A DNA stretch of 64,000 nucleotides from Paraburkholderia ferrariae NBRC 106233. Its GTDB lineage: Bacteria > Pseudomonadota > Gammaproteobacteria > Burkholderiales > Burkholderiaceae. The DNA is taken from assembly GCF_000685035.1 (NCBI RefSeq), contig NZ_BAYB01000023.1, positions 109,960 through 173,959 on the forward strand, written 5' to 3'. Position numbers and translations under genes: made by a program. The stretch's first letter is position 1, and every line of letters begins with the position of its first letter. Below are positions 1 to 8,914 of this stretch, one piece after another. The notes under the pieces were generated by a model. The model did no database searches and was not told the DNA's origin. It saw only the letters and a list, made by a program, of their open reading frames with translations.

Positions 1-893
1 GCGCCGGGCGGCATGAAGGGGTCGAGCGAGGTGCAGGCGGCGAGGCCGCGCGGGAACACCGGCGCAACGGTCACCGTCACCTTGCCAGGCAGCCCCACCG
101 ATTGCTGCTGCAAGAACGTGAGCGCGGCGGCGCGAATCGATTCGCCGTCCTGCTGGCCCGCGGGCACCGGCTGCGCGGCGGCTGCGGCCATGGCGGCGTT
201 CTGCGGCGCGGCCGCGTTCTGTTTCGCGGCGGCGTTCGTGTTCGCGACTGCGGCGGCGTAACGCTGGATGGCATTGGCGCGCGCGTTGGCGGCGTCGTAG
301 CCGGCCTGCGCTTCCGGCCCCGACGCTTCCACGACCACCGGCGCCACGCGGCTCGCCGCCGTCGCGACGTTCACGCGCGGCAGCGCATTCGCGGCCGCCG
401 TTGCCGTATTACGTGCGGCCGATGGCGCGACGCCCGCCGCCGACGCGCCGGGCGAGGTCGTGCCGGGCGCGGGAATCGTGACGATCTGCGGTGCGTCGGC
501 TTGCGCGGCGCCCCCGCGCTCGCCCGGACCGGGGATCGTAATCATGCCGCTTTGCGCACTGTCGCTGCCCCCCGCGCCGTTCGGCAGACGCGAAAGCGCG
601 GCGTAAGTCGGAGGGGCGGCGGTCGGAGGCATGGCGGGCGCGGGCGCACTGCCGGGCGCCGCGAGCATCGCGCTCATGCGTACGGCATCGGAACCGGCGC
701 GATCGCCGGGGCCCGGAATATAGATCTGGCTGTCCGTCCCTTGCGCCCCTTGTGAAGCCTGCGCATGCACGCCGCCCGCCGCGCCCAGGCCGAGGCACAG
801 CGCAACGCCCGAAAGCCAGGCGAAGAACGCGCCGCCGCGCGAGCGCCGGTCCATGCCGGCGCGGCGCGCTCGGGTCGGGGCAGTCTGCGGCAT
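1..893 (-). CDS. flgA: FlgA, P-ring assembly chaperone (C-terminus cut by window edge)
   Basis: Periplasmic chaperone for FlgI P-ring assembly. The reading frame is open for 297 codons from the ATG at 893 and runs off position 1. A GGAGAG ribosome site precedes the start. A twin-arginine-free signal peptide (hydrophobic core near residues 24-40, ending VHAQ) is followed by a long Ala/Pro-rich linker. The linker holds three related IPGPG-type motifs (IYIPGPGDR, ITIPGPGERGG, VTIPAPG). Only near residue 250 does FlgA-like sequence begin, ending in FPRGLAAC and FMPPGA, which is the entry to the SAF domain. The gene diverges from flgB and is much longer at its N-terminus than enterobacterial FlgA (about 220 aa). 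Confidence 0.9.
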   Translation of the reverse strand, partial: MPQTAPTRARRAGMDRRSRGGAFFAWLSGVALCLGLGAAGGVHAQASQGAQGTDSQIYIPGPGDRAGSDAVRMSAMLAAPGSAPAPAMPPTAAPPTYAALSRLPNGAGGSDSAQSGMITIPGPGERGGAAQADAPQIVTIPAPGTTSPGASAAGVAPSAARNTATAAANALPRVNVATAASRVAPVVVEASGPEAQAGYDAANARANAIQRYAAAVANTNAAAKQNAAAPQNAAMAAAAAQPVPAGQQDGESIRAAALTFLQQQSVGLPGKVTVTVAPVFPRGLAACTSLDPFMPPG

Positions 894-928
894 CGTGATC
901 TCTCCGGAATTGCATTGACACGCATCGC

Positions 929-1021
929 ATTCTAGGCGGCGCCCCTCGCGCGCTTACGTCGAATAGAGGGGCGCTTTCCCGGCTATTCGTCCGATTGGTT
1001 CTTGCCAGCCCCGCCTAACAT
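929..1021. promoter_or_regulatory. Bidirectional flgA/flgB promoter with FlhDC-box-like dyad
   Basis: A perfect 7-bp inverted repeat, CGAATAG (960-966) and CTATTCG (983-989), is separated by 16 bp. On the flgA side a TAGAAT hexamer (934-929, minus strand) lies 25 bp outside the left half. On the flgB side TAACAT (1016-1021) lies 26 bp outside the right half. The AATAG-N14-16-CTATT arrangement resembles FlhDC boxes of enteric bacteria. The same layout recurs at 27180-27271 and 19703-19764, which supports function. The binding protein is inferred. Leaders would be about 30 nt for flgA and 80 nt for flgB. Confidence 0.7.
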
Positions 1022-1107
1022 TCCTCTCCATGCGAAAAGGTCTGCGCATTGCGCGGGCCGTCTTTCATTTCGTGTTCGTCTCACGTAAGGACAACGGAGA
1101 ACGCCCG

Positions 1108-1623
1108 ATGCTGGACAAACTCGACGCCGAATTCGCCTTCGGCCGCGAAGCGCTCGACGTGCGCGCCACCCGTCAGGCGCTGCTGTCCGCGAACATCGCG
1201 AACGCCGATACCCCCGGCTACCTCGCGCGCGACGTCGATTTTTCGGCCTCGCTCGCGGGCGCGCTCCGGGAGCAGGGTGCGGCGACGCCGTCCGGCATGG
1301 CGAGCCCCACGGGCGGCAATGCTTCGCCGCTCGCGATGGCGCAGCCCGCGAGCGTGACGAGCGGCATGACCATGGCGACCACCGAAGCGGGCCACATGGC
1401 CGGCAACGTGAAGCTGATTCCCACGGGCGGCCCGACCGAGCAGTACACGAGCCCGCTCATGTACCGCAATCCCGTGCAGCCCGCGCTCGACGGCAACACG
1501 GTCGATCTCGACACCGAACGCGTGCAGTTCGCCGACAACGCGCTGCACTTCGAGGCGGGCATGACGACGCTGTCCACGCAGATCAAGACGATGCTCTCGG
1601 CGATTACGTCGGGTTCGAGCTAA
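1108..1623 (+). CDS. flgB: FlgB, flagellar proximal rod protein
   Basis: Proximal rod subunit of the flagellar basal body, exported by the flagellar type III apparatus. The 171-aa protein starts MLDKLDAEFAFG and carries the rod/hook N-terminal signature NIANADTPGY near residue 30. The ATG at 1108 is preferred to an upstream in-frame start because CGGAG lies at the right spacing before it and the conserved domain begins at once. It is the first gene of flgBCDEFGHIJ, ten bases before flgC, and is driven by the dyad-containing promoter at 929-1021. Confidence 0.96.
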   Translation: MLDKLDAEFAFGREALDVRATRQALLSANIANADTPGYLARDVDFSASLAGALREQGAATPSGMASPTGGNASPLAMAQPASVTSGMTMATTEAGHMAGNVKLIPTGGPTEQYTSPLMYRNPVQPALDGNTVDLDTERVQFADNALHFEAGMTTLSTQIKTMLSAITSGSS

Positions 1624-1633
1624 GGAGCGAAAC

Positions 1634-2059
1634 ATGCCATCCCTGATGAATATTTTCAGCGTTGCCGGCTCCGCCATGACGGCCGAGTCGCAGCGCCTGA
1701 ACGTGACGGCGTCCAACCTCGCCAACGCCGATTCCACCACGGGCCCCGACGGCCAGCCCTACAAGGCGAAGCAGGTGGTGTTCGCGGTCGACCCGCTGGG
1801 CGGCGCGCGCACGGCCTCGGGCCAGCAGGTGGGCGGCGTGAGGGTGACGGGCGTGATCGACGACCCGACGCCCATGAAGCAGACCTACGACCCGAGCAAC
1901 CCCGCGGCGGACGAGAACGGCTACGTGACGATGCCCAACGTCGATCCGGTGCAGGAGATGGTGAACATGATCTCGGCATCGCGCTCGTACCAGGCCAACG
2001 TCGAAACGCTGAACACCGCCAAGCAACTGATGCTCAAGACCCTGACGATCGGCACCTGA
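1634..2059 (+). CDS. flgC: FlgC, flagellar proximal rod protein
   Basis: Second proximal rod protein, 141 aa, the normal family length. The N-terminus has the rod signature SNLANADSTTGPDG. The C-terminus has the flagellar basal-body motif ending in VNMISASRSYQANVETLNTAKQLMLKTL, here described as the usual amphipathic C-terminal helix. AAGGAG overlaps the flgB stop codon, so the two genes are probably translationally linked. Confidence 0.96.
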   Translation: MPSLMNIFSVAGSAMTAESQRLNVTASNLANADSTTGPDGQPYKAKQVVFAVDPLGGARTASGQQVGGVRVTGVIDDPTPMKQTYDPSNPAADENGYVTMPNVDPVQEMVNMISASRSYQANVETLNTAKQLMLKTLTIGT

Positions 2060-2186
2060 GCGGCCTTCGGGCCGCGCGGTTGAGCAAACCGCATCCGGGC
2101 AAACCGCATTTGAGCAAACGTTACGCAGCAACACCACGCGCCAGACCACGCGCAAGAACAGACGAAACGCATCCCAGGAGAACGCG
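2060..2186 (+). repeat. flgC-flgD spacer with imperfect direct repeats
   Basis: This 127-bp gap holds GCAAACCGCAT at about 2086 and 2099, and GAGCAAAC occurs again at about 2112, making a short run of imperfect direct repeats. No promoter motif or hairpin stands out. Function, if any, is unknown. Confidence 0.4.
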
Positions 2187-2915
2187 TTGACCACCAACAC
2201 CACCATCGGCGGCAGTACCGCCACCGTATCGCAGCAGTTGCTCGACACGATGAACGGCACGAGCACCGCGAGCTCGTCCAGTTCCACGAGCGGCACGAGC
2301 GCGAACGATCTGCAGACCACCTTCCTGCAACTGCTCGTCACCCAGCTCCAGAACCAGGACCCGACCGATCCGATGGACAGCTCGCAGATGACCTCGCAGC
2401 TCGCGCAGATCGATACGGTATCGGGCATCGGCCAGCTCAACACGTCGCTCTCCTCGCTTTCCACGCAGCTCTCCGCGGGCCAGAACGCCCAGGCCGCACT
2501 CCTGATCGGCTCGACGGTGCTCGCCCCCGGCAGCAGCTTCGCGGTGGCGGCCGCAAGCTCGGGCTCGGGCGACGCGACGGCGCAGATCGGCGTCTCGCTG
2601 CCGGCGGCGGCGTCGGACGTGAAGCTCACGATCACCAACTCGGCAGGCCAGGTCGTCAACACGATCGACCTCGGCGCGCAGTCGGCGGGTACGGTGCCGG
2701 TCAGCTGGACCCCGACGGACGCGACGGGCGCCGTGCTGCCGGCCGGCACCTACACGGTCAGCGCCGCGGCCACGACCAACGGCCAGGCCGCCACGGCCAC
2801 CGCGCTCGTCGCGAGCCAGGTGACGGGCGTGGTCCAGCAGACGGGCGGCGCGGCCGGCCTGCAGCTCGCCAACGGCAAGACGGTCGCGCTGTCGAACGTC
2901 GCCGGCATCGAATGA
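2187..2915 (+). CDS. flgD: FlgD, hook-capping / hook assembly protein
   Basis: Scaffold cap needed for polymerisation of the FlgE hook. The 242-aa frame begins at a TTG codon with AGGAG six bases upstream, and no ATG lies in a better position. The FlgD N-terminal motif FLQLLVTQLQNQDPTDPMDS is visible near residues 46-65, preceded by a Ser/Thr-rich secretion segment. The C-terminal half has the FLG-Ig/FlgD-tudor region with AGTYTVSAAA. It lies between flgC and flgE in the conserved order. Confidence 0.95.
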   Translation: MTTNTTIGGSTATVSQQLLDTMNGTSTASSSSSTSGTSANDLQTTFLQLLVTQLQNQDPTDPMDSSQMTSQLAQIDTVSGIGQLNTSLSSLSTQLSAGQNAQAALLIGSTVLAPGSSFAVAAASSGSGDATAQIGVSLPAAASDVKLTITNSAGQVVNTIDLGAQSAGTVPVSWTPTDATGAVLPAGTYTVSAAATTNGQAATATALVASQVTGVVQQTGGAAGLQLANGKTVALSNVAGIE

Positions 2916-2941
2916 TCCAGACATAACGCGGAGAAGAAAAC

Positions 2942-4174
2942 ATGGGCTATCAACAAGGCTTGAGCGGTCTTGCCTCGGCGTCGAACGACCTCGATGTGAT
3001 CGGCAACAACATCGCGAACGCGAACACCGTGGGCTTCAAGCAAAGCACGGCGCAGTTCGCGGACGTCTATGCCAACACGCTCGCGACTTCGGTGAACAAC
3101 CAGATCGGTCTGGGTGCCGCGCTGGCCAACGTGCAGCAGGACTTCTCGCAGGGCACGATCAATACCACGGGCCAGGCGCTCGACGTGGCGATCAACGGCA
3201 ACGGCTTCTTCCAGATGTCGAACAGCGGCACGCTCACGTATTCGCGCAACGGCGTGTTCCAGCTCAATTCGAACGGCTACATCACGGACGCCCAGGGCAA
3301 CGACCTGATGGGCTATGCCGCGAACTCCGCCGGCGTGATCAACACGGCGCAGACGGTGCCGCTGCAGGTGCCGACCACCAACATCGCGCCGCTCGCGACC
3401 ACCTCGGTCGCAGCCCAGGTGAACCTGAACGCGCAGGCTTCGGCCCCCACCGTCACGCCGTTCAGCCCGACGAATTCGAGCAGCTACAGCTACTCCACCT
3501 CGATCACGGGTTACGACTCGCTCGGCGGCTCGCAGACGATCAATCTGTACTACGTGCAGTCGGCCACCGGCACGGCCCAGGTCTATGCGGTGAACAACGG
3601 CACGACGACCGAGCTCGGCACGATGTCGTTCAACTCCTCGGGCCAGCTTTCGGGCACGACGCTGCCGAGCGGCACCGCAACGACCTCGAGCGGCATCTTC
3701 AGCCTGCCGATCACGCCGACCGACGGCGCGGCCCCGCAGACCGTCTCGATCAACGTCAACGGCACGACCCAGTACGGCAGCGCGAACGGCGTGAACAACC
3801 TCACGCAGAACGGCTACGCGAGCGGCACGCTTTCGAACTTCACGATCGGCACCAACGGCACCATCACGGGCAACTACTCGAACGGCCAGACCATGGCGCT
3901 CGGCCAGATCGTGCTCGCCAACTTCAACAACCCGAACGGCCTCGTGAACCTGGGCGGCAACCAGTTCCAGGAAACGGCGGCTTCGGGCGTCGCGCAGGTC
4001 TCGACGCCGGGCAGCACGAACCACGGCACGCTTTCGGGCGGCGCGGTGGAAGAGTCCAACGTCGACCTGACGAACCAGCTGGTCGATCTGATCACCGCGC
4101 AGCGCAACTACCAGGCGAACGCGCAGACGATCAAGACGCAGCAGACCGTCGACCAGACGCTGCTCCAGATGTAA
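2942..4174 (+). CDS. flgE: FlgE, flagellar hook protein
   Basis: Main structural subunit of the hook. The 410-aa protein starts MGYQQGLSGLASASNDLDVIGNNIANANTVGFK, giving the N-terminal D0 signature; the C-terminus repeats the D0 helix with ESNVDLTNQLVDLITAQRNYQANAQ. The Ser/Thr/Asn-rich middle matches exposed hook domains. GGAGAAG precedes the ATG. Length is close to the Salmonella hook protein (403 aa). Confidence 0.96.
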   Translation: MGYQQGLSGLASASNDLDVIGNNIANANTVGFKQSTAQFADVYANTLATSVNNQIGLGAALANVQQDFSQGTINTTGQALDVAINGNGFFQMSNSGTLTYSRNGVFQLNSNGYITDAQGNDLMGYAANSAGVINTAQTVPLQVPTTNIAPLATTSVAAQVNLNAQASAPTVTPFSPTNSSSYSYSTSITGYDSLGGSQTINLYYVQSATGTAQVYAVNNGTTTELGTMSFNSSGQLSGTTLPSGTATTSSGIFSLPITPTDGAAPQTVSINVNGTTQYGSANGVNNLTQNGYASGTLSNFTIGTNGTITGNYSNGQTMALGQIVLANFNNPNGLVNLGGNQFQETAASGVAQVSTPGSTNHGTLSGGAVEESNVDLTNQLVDLITAQRNYQANAQTIKTQQTVDQTLLQM

Positions 4175-4209
4175 GCCATCCACCGGCAATGTGAAGGAAC
4201 GGGCGAATC

Positions 4210-4968
4210 ATGGACCGACTGATCTACACCGCGATGACGGGCGCCGGGCAGGCGCTCGAGCAGCAGGCCACCATCGCGAACAACCTGGCGAACGTCTCGA
4301 CCACGGGCTTTCGTGCGCAGCTCTCCAACTTCCGCGCCGTGCCGATGTCGTACGCCGACGGCTCGACGGTGGGCGACGACACGACGCGCACCTTCGTGCT
4401 TTCGGCCACGCCCGGCTCGGACATGACGCCCGGCGCGATCTCGAGGACGGGCAACCCGCTCGACATCGCGATCCAGGGCCCGGGCTTCATCGCCGTGCAG
4501 ACGGCCGACGGCAACGAGGCCTACACCCGCGCGGGCAACCTGCACGTGGATGAGAACGGCCAGCTCGTGACCGCCAACAACCAGCAGGTGATCGGCGGCG
4601 GCGGCCCGATTGCGGTGCCGCCGGGCTCGCAGGTGACGATCGGCTCGGACGGCACGGTCTCGGCCGTCGCGGCCGGCAGCCCGCCCGACGCGATCGCCAT
4701 GATCGACCAGATCAAGTTCGTGAACCCGCCCGCGGGCACGCTCACGCGCGGCAACGACGGCCTGTTCCACACCGCCGACGGCAACCCCGCCGACGCGGAC
4801 CAGACCGTGCAGGTCGCCACCGAATCGCTCGAAGGCAGCAACGTCAATCCGGTGGCGGCGATGGTCTCGATGATCACCAACGCGCGGCAGTTCCAGATGC
4901 AGACCAAGCTCATGCAGACCGCCGACCAGAACGACCAGACCGCCAATCAGCTGCTGCAGTTCAGCTAG
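4210..4968 (+). CDS. flgF: FlgF, flagellar proximal rod protein
   Basis: Rod protein joining the proximal rod to FlgG. It is 252 aa and begins MDRLIYTAMTGAGQALEQQATIANNLANVSTTGFR, a clear FlgF N-terminus. The C-terminal EGSNVNPVAAMVSMITNARQFQ is the partner helix. An AAGGAA motif lies about 10 bases before the ATG. The gene is syntenic between flgE and flgG. Confidence 0.95.
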   Translation: MDRLIYTAMTGAGQALEQQATIANNLANVSTTGFRAQLSNFRAVPMSYADGSTVGDDTTRTFVLSATPGSDMTPGAISRTGNPLDIAIQGPGFIAVQTADGNEAYTRAGNLHVDENGQLVTANNQQVIGGGGPIAVPPGSQVTIGSDGTVSAVAAGSPPDAIAMIDQIKFVNPPAGTLTRGNDGLFHTADGNPADADQTVQVATESLEGSNVNPVAAMVSMITNARQFQMQTKLMQTADQNDQTANQLLQFS

Positions 4969-5026
4969 GCATCCAGCAAAGAATTGAGCGCCGCGCCGCG
5001 CGCGGCACGACCGGGAGAAAGACACC

Positions 5027-5815
5027 GTGAATCGATCGCTTTACATCGCCGCCACCGGCATGAATGCGCAGCAGGCGCAGATGGACGTGATCTCGAACAA
5101 CCTCGCGAACGTGAGCACCAATGGCTTCAAGGGCTCGCGCGCCGTGTTCGAGGACCTGATGTACCAGACGCTGCGCCAGCCGGGTGCGAACTCCACCCAG
5201 GAAACCGAACTGCCCTCGGGCAGCCAGGTCGGCACCGGCGTGCAGCAGGTCGCCACCGAGCGCCTCTACACCCAGGGCAACCTCACGCAGACCGGCAATT
5301 CGAAGGACGTGGCGATCAACGGCGCGGGCTTCTTCCAGGTGCAGATGCCCGACGGCACGACGGCCTATACGCGCGACGGTTCGTTCCAGACCAACTCGCA
5401 GGGCCAGCTCGTGACGTCGAGCGGCTACCAGGTGATCCCGGCCATCACGATTCCGTCGAACGCCACCTCGCTCACCATCGGCAGCGACGGCGTGGTCACG
5501 ATCACGACGCCGGGTTCGTCCAGCAACACGACCGTGGGCTCGCTGCAGCTCGCCATGTTCATCAACCCGGCCGGCCTGCAGTCCAACGGCGAAAACCTGC
5601 TCTCGGAAACGGCCTCGTCGGGCACGCCCACGGTGAGCACGCCGGGCCTGAACGGCTCGGGCACGCTCAACCAGGGCTACGTGGAAGCGTCGAACGTGAA
5701 CGTGGTGCAGGAGCTCGTGAACATGATCGAGACCCAGCGCGCCTACGAAATCAACAGCAAGGCGGTGACGACCTCCGACCAGATGCTGCAGACGCTGAGC
5801 CAGATGTCGGTCTGA
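5027..5815 (+). CDS. flgG: FlgG, flagellar distal rod protein
   Basis: Distal rod subunit, 262 aa, close to the 260-aa family standard. It starts at GTG with GGGAGAAA just upstream; the protein opens NRSLYIAATGMNAQQAQMDVISNNLANVST. The C-terminus has ASNVNVVQELVNMIETQRAYEINSKA, typical of FlgG. The GTG start may lower translation relative to flgF and flgE. Confidence 0.96.
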   Translation: MNRSLYIAATGMNAQQAQMDVISNNLANVSTNGFKGSRAVFEDLMYQTLRQPGANSTQETELPSGSQVGTGVQQVATERLYTQGNLTQTGNSKDVAINGAGFFQVQMPDGTTAYTRDGSFQTNSQGQLVTSSGYQVIPAITIPSNATSLTIGSDGVVTITTPGSSSNTTVGSLQLAMFINPAGLQSNGENLLSETASSGTPTVSTPGLNGSGTLNQGYVEASNVNVVQELVNMIETQRAYEINSKAVTTSDQMLQTLSQMSV

Positions 5816-5837
5816 TGGCGAGCAAGGAATCGAAGCG

Positions 5838-6545
5838 GTGAACAGCATGGCGCAGTCTTCAAGAACCCACCTTCGCAGGCACGCGGCGGCCCTCCTGGCC
5901 GGGGCGGCCTTGATGGCGCTCGCCGGCTGCGCTTACTACCCGAAGCGGGAGCCGATCACGCAGCAGCCGATGACGGCCGTGCCGCCGGCGCCCCCGCCCA
6001 ATGCGTCGCCCGGCGCGATCTTCAACCCGGGCTACGCGGGCCGTCCGCTCTTCGAAGACCAGCGGCCGCGCAATATCGGCGACATCCTCACCATCGTCAT
6101 TTCGGAAAACATCAACGCCACCAAGTCGTCCGGCGCCAATACGAACCGCTCGTCCACCACGCAGTTCGGCACCGCGAGCTCGGGCTTCCTGAGCGGCCTG
6201 TTCGGCAAGATGAACATGAATTCGACCGGCTCGAACGTGTTCTCGGGCGCGGGCGGCGCGAATGCGTCCAACACGTTCAACGGCGTGCTCACCGTGACCG
6301 TGACGAACGTGCTGCCCAACGGCAACCTCGTCGTCTCCGGCGAGAAGCAGATGCTCATCAACCAGGGCAACGAGTTCGTGCGCTTCTCGGGCGTGGTCAA
6401 TCCCAACACCGTTGCGGGGGACAACTCCGTGCTCTCCACCGACGTCGCCGACGCGAAGATCGAGTATTCCGCGAAGGGCGTGATCGACGAGGCCGAGACC
6501 ATGGGCTGGCTGCAACGCTTTTTCCTGAATGTCGCGCCATGGTGA
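5838..6545 (+). CDS. flgH: FlgH, flagellar L-ring lipoprotein
   Basis: Outer-membrane L-ring subunit. The 235-aa frame starts at GTG (5838), with AAGGA nine bases upstream; an ATG at 5847 is possible but sits 18 bases from that site. A lipobox LAGC places the lipidated cysteine at residue 31. The mature protein contains the FlgH signature RPLFEDQRPRNIGDILTI. The stop codon overlaps the flgI start by 7 bases, indicating coupling. Confidence 0.95.
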   Translation: MNSMAQSSRTHLRRHAAALLAGAALMALAGCAYYPKREPITQQPMTAVPPAPPPNASPGAIFNPGYAGRPLFEDQRPRNIGDILTIVISENINATKSSGANTNRSSTTQFGTASSGFLSGLFGKMNMNSTGSNVFSGAGGANASNTFNGVLTVTVTNVLPNGNLVVSGEKQMLINQGNEFVRFSGVVNPNTVAGDNSVLSTDVADAKIEYSAKGVIDEAETMGWLQRFFLNVAPW

Positions 6546-7741
6546 AGATCCACTTCCAGCGTGCGCGCCGCTCGCGCGTGAAAGACGTGCTCGCCGCGCT
6601 CGGCGTGGCGATGGGCTTCGTCTTCGCGTGCGGGGCGCTCCTCGCCTTCGCCACCCCCGCCCGCGCCGAGCGCGTGAAGGACCTCGTGCAGTTCCAGGGC
6701 GTGCGCGACAACCCGCTGATCGGCTACGGCCTCGTGGTGGGCCTCGACGGCACGGGCGACCAGACCACCCAGGCGCCGTTCACGACCCAGACGCTCGCGA
6801 ACATGCTCGCGAACCTCGGCATCTCGATCAACAACACGTCGAGCGCGACGGGCTCCAGCTCCCAGACGCTCAACAACATGCAGCTGAAGAACGTCGCCGC
6901 CGTGATGGTGACGGCGGTGCTGCCGCCGTTCGCGCGGCCCGGCGAGCAGATCGACGTGACCGTTTCGTCGCTCGCGAACGCGAAGAGCATTCGCGGCGGC
7001 ACGCTCCTGCTCACGCCGCTCAAGGGCGCGGACGGCCAGGTCTACGCGCTCGCGCAGGGCAACGTGGCGGTGGGCGGCGCGGGCGCCTCGGCCAACGGCA
7101 GCCGGGTGCAGGTGAACCAGCTCGCGGCGGGACGCATCGCGGGCGGCGCCATCGTCGAGCGCGCGGTGCCTTCGCCCGTGGCGCAGCAGGGCGGCATCCT
7201 GCAGATGGAAGTCAACGACATGGACTACGACACGACGCAGCGCATCGTGGCGGCCATCAACAATCTGTTCGGCCAGGGCACGGCCACGCCGCTCGACGGC
7301 CGCACGATCCAGGTGCACGGGCCGGCCGATCCGGCGGCGCAGGTGGGCTTCATCGCCCAGATCCAGGACCTCGACGTGCGCCCGGCGCAGCCGGCGGCGA
7401 AGGTGATCCTCAACGCGCGCACCGGGTCGATCGTCATGAACCAGATGGTGACGCTCGAAAGCTGCGCGGTGGCGCACGGCAATCTTTCGGTCGTCGTCAA
7501 CACGCAAACGGTGGTGAGCCAGCCCGGGGCGTTCTCGAACGGCCAGACCGTGGCGGCGCGCCAGTCGCAGATCCAGTTGAAGCAGGACAACGGGTCGCTC
7601 AAGCTCGTGACGGCGGGCGCCAATCTCGCCGATGTCGTGAAGGCGCTCAACGCGCTCGGCGCGACCCCGGCGGACCTCATGTCGATCCTGCAGGCGATGA
7701 AGGCGGCGGGCGCGTTGCGCGCCGACCTCGAAATCATCTAG
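6539..7741 (+). CDS. flgI: FlgI, flagellar P-ring protein
   Basis: Periplasmic P-ring subunit that forms the rod bushing with FlgH. It is 400 aa, with a Sec signal peptide cut after ATPARA (about residue 43). The mature start ERVKDLVQFQGVRDNPLIGYGLVVGLDGTGDQT is diagnostic. The long N-terminal basic region before the hydrophobic core is longer than in enterics. The start overlaps the flgH stop. FlgA, encoded divergently at 1-893, is its assembly chaperone. Confidence 0.96.
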   Translation: MVKIHFQRARRSRVKDVLAALGVAMGFVFACGALLAFATPARAERVKDLVQFQGVRDNPLIGYGLVVGLDGTGDQTTQAPFTTQTLANMLANLGISINNTSSATGSSSQTLNNMQLKNVAAVMVTAVLPPFARPGEQIDVTVSSLANAKSIRGGTLLLTPLKGADGQVYALAQGNVAVGGAGASANGSRVQVNQLAAGRIAGGAIVERAVPSPVAQQGGILQMEVNDMDYDTTQRIVAAINNLFGQGTATPLDGRTIQVHGPADPAAQVGFIAQIQDLDVRPAQPAAKVILNARTGSIVMNQMVTLESCAVAHGNLSVVVNTQTVVSQPGAFSNGQTVAARQSQIQLKQDNGSLKLVTAGANLADVVKALNALGATPADLMSILQAMKAAGALRADLEII

Positions 7742-7751
7742 GGACTACGCG

Positions 7752-8738
7752 ATGGACAATTCTTCGATCGGCGGTAACTTCGACCTCACGAACCGCTTCG
7801 CGCTCGACGTGCAGGGCTTCGACGCCATGCGCGCCGCGGCCAGTGCCTCGCCGCAGCAGGGCGTGAAGATGGCCGCAAAGCAGTTCGACGCGGTGTTCAC
7901 GCAGATGATGCTCAAGAGCATGCGCGAAGCGACGCCCGAGGACGGTCCGCTCGACTCGCGCGACGGCGCCCAGTTCACCTCGATGCTCGACCAGCAGCTT
8001 TCGCAGCAGATGTCCAACAAGGGCATCGGCGTGGCCAACGCGATGATCAAGCAGCTCATGCGCGCCATGGGCGGGCAGGGCGCCGATGGCGCCGGCGCAG
8101 CCGGCGGCGTGGGCGATGCGCTTTCGGGCCTCGCGGGCCAGGGCGGCGGCGGCAGCGCGGGCAACCTCGCGATGCTCAACGCGCTCGGCCGCGCCTACGG
8201 CAACGCGGCGGCCAATGGGGCGCTCACGCATGGTTCGGGCTACGGCCCGAACAGCGACCTCGTGCCTTCGGGCAACAGCGGCGACGCCTCGGTGGACGCC
8301 TTCGTCGGCAAGCTCGCCAGTGCGGCGCAGCAGGCGAGCTCCGCCACCGGCATTCCGGCGCGCTTCATCATCGGCCAGGCGGCGCTCGAATCGGGCTGGG
8401 GCAAGCGCGAGATCAAGAAGGCCGACGGCTCCACGAGCCACAACGTGTTCGGCATCAAGGCCACCCGGGACTGGGCCGGCAAGACCGTTTCGACCATCAC
8501 GACCGAGTACGTGAACGGCGCGCCGCACCGCGTGGTGGAGAAGTTCCGCGCCTACGATTCCTACGAAGACGCGATGGCCGACTACGCGGGCATGCTGAAG
8601 AACAACCCGCGTTATGCCTCCGTCATCAACAGCTCGCACAGCGCCGAAGGCTTTGCCCAGGGCATGCAGCGCGCCGGTTACGCCACCGACCCGCACTACG
8701 CGCGCAAGCTCATTTCGATCATGCAGCAGATGGTTTGA
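7752..8738 (+). CDS. flgJ: FlgJ, rod cap with peptidoglycan hydrolase domain
   Basis: Two-domain rod-cap protein of 328 aa. The N-terminal rod-binding domain (roughly residues 35-105, AAKQFDAVFTQMMLKSMRE) scaffolds the rod. A Gly/Ala-rich linker leads to a C-terminal GH73 glucosaminidase domain (about 175-320) with the catalytic-site motif QAALESGWGK, Glu213. The fused hydrolase opens the peptidoglycan for the growing rod, as in Salmonella. It is the last gene of the flgB operon. Confidence 0.96.
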   Translation: MDNSSIGGNFDLTNRFALDVQGFDAMRAAASASPQQGVKMAAKQFDAVFTQMMLKSMREATPEDGPLDSRDGAQFTSMLDQQLSQQMSNKGIGVANAMIKQLMRAMGGQGADGAGAAGGVGDALSGLAGQGGGGSAGNLAMLNALGRAYGNAAANGALTHGSGYGPNSDLVPSGNSGDASVDAFVGKLASAAQQASSATGIPARFIIGQAALESGWGKREIKKADGSTSHNVFGIKATRDWAGKTVSTITTEYVNGAPHRVVEKFRAYDSYEDAMADYAGMLKNNPRYASVINSSHSAEGFAQGMQRAGYATDPHYARKLISIMQQMV

Positions 8739-8914
8739 CGGGCCGCACAGTCGGCCCGGATGGCCCAAATTCGGTGCACGCAAACGTTGCTACGCCGCGA
8801 GTACGCCGAAGTTAGCGGCAAGCCGGCGCCGGCAGCGGGCGCCGAAGCGGCGCGAAATGGCCGCAAAGCCCCGCCGGGCGGCGCTTTTGTCCGAAAATAT
8901 TTCAGCCGTAACCC

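Noticed and set aside
2750..4189. 479-codon minus-strand frame over flgE
   Set aside because: Antisense shadow with biased Arg/Val/Ala/His composition. flgE on the plus strand has full-length family similarity.
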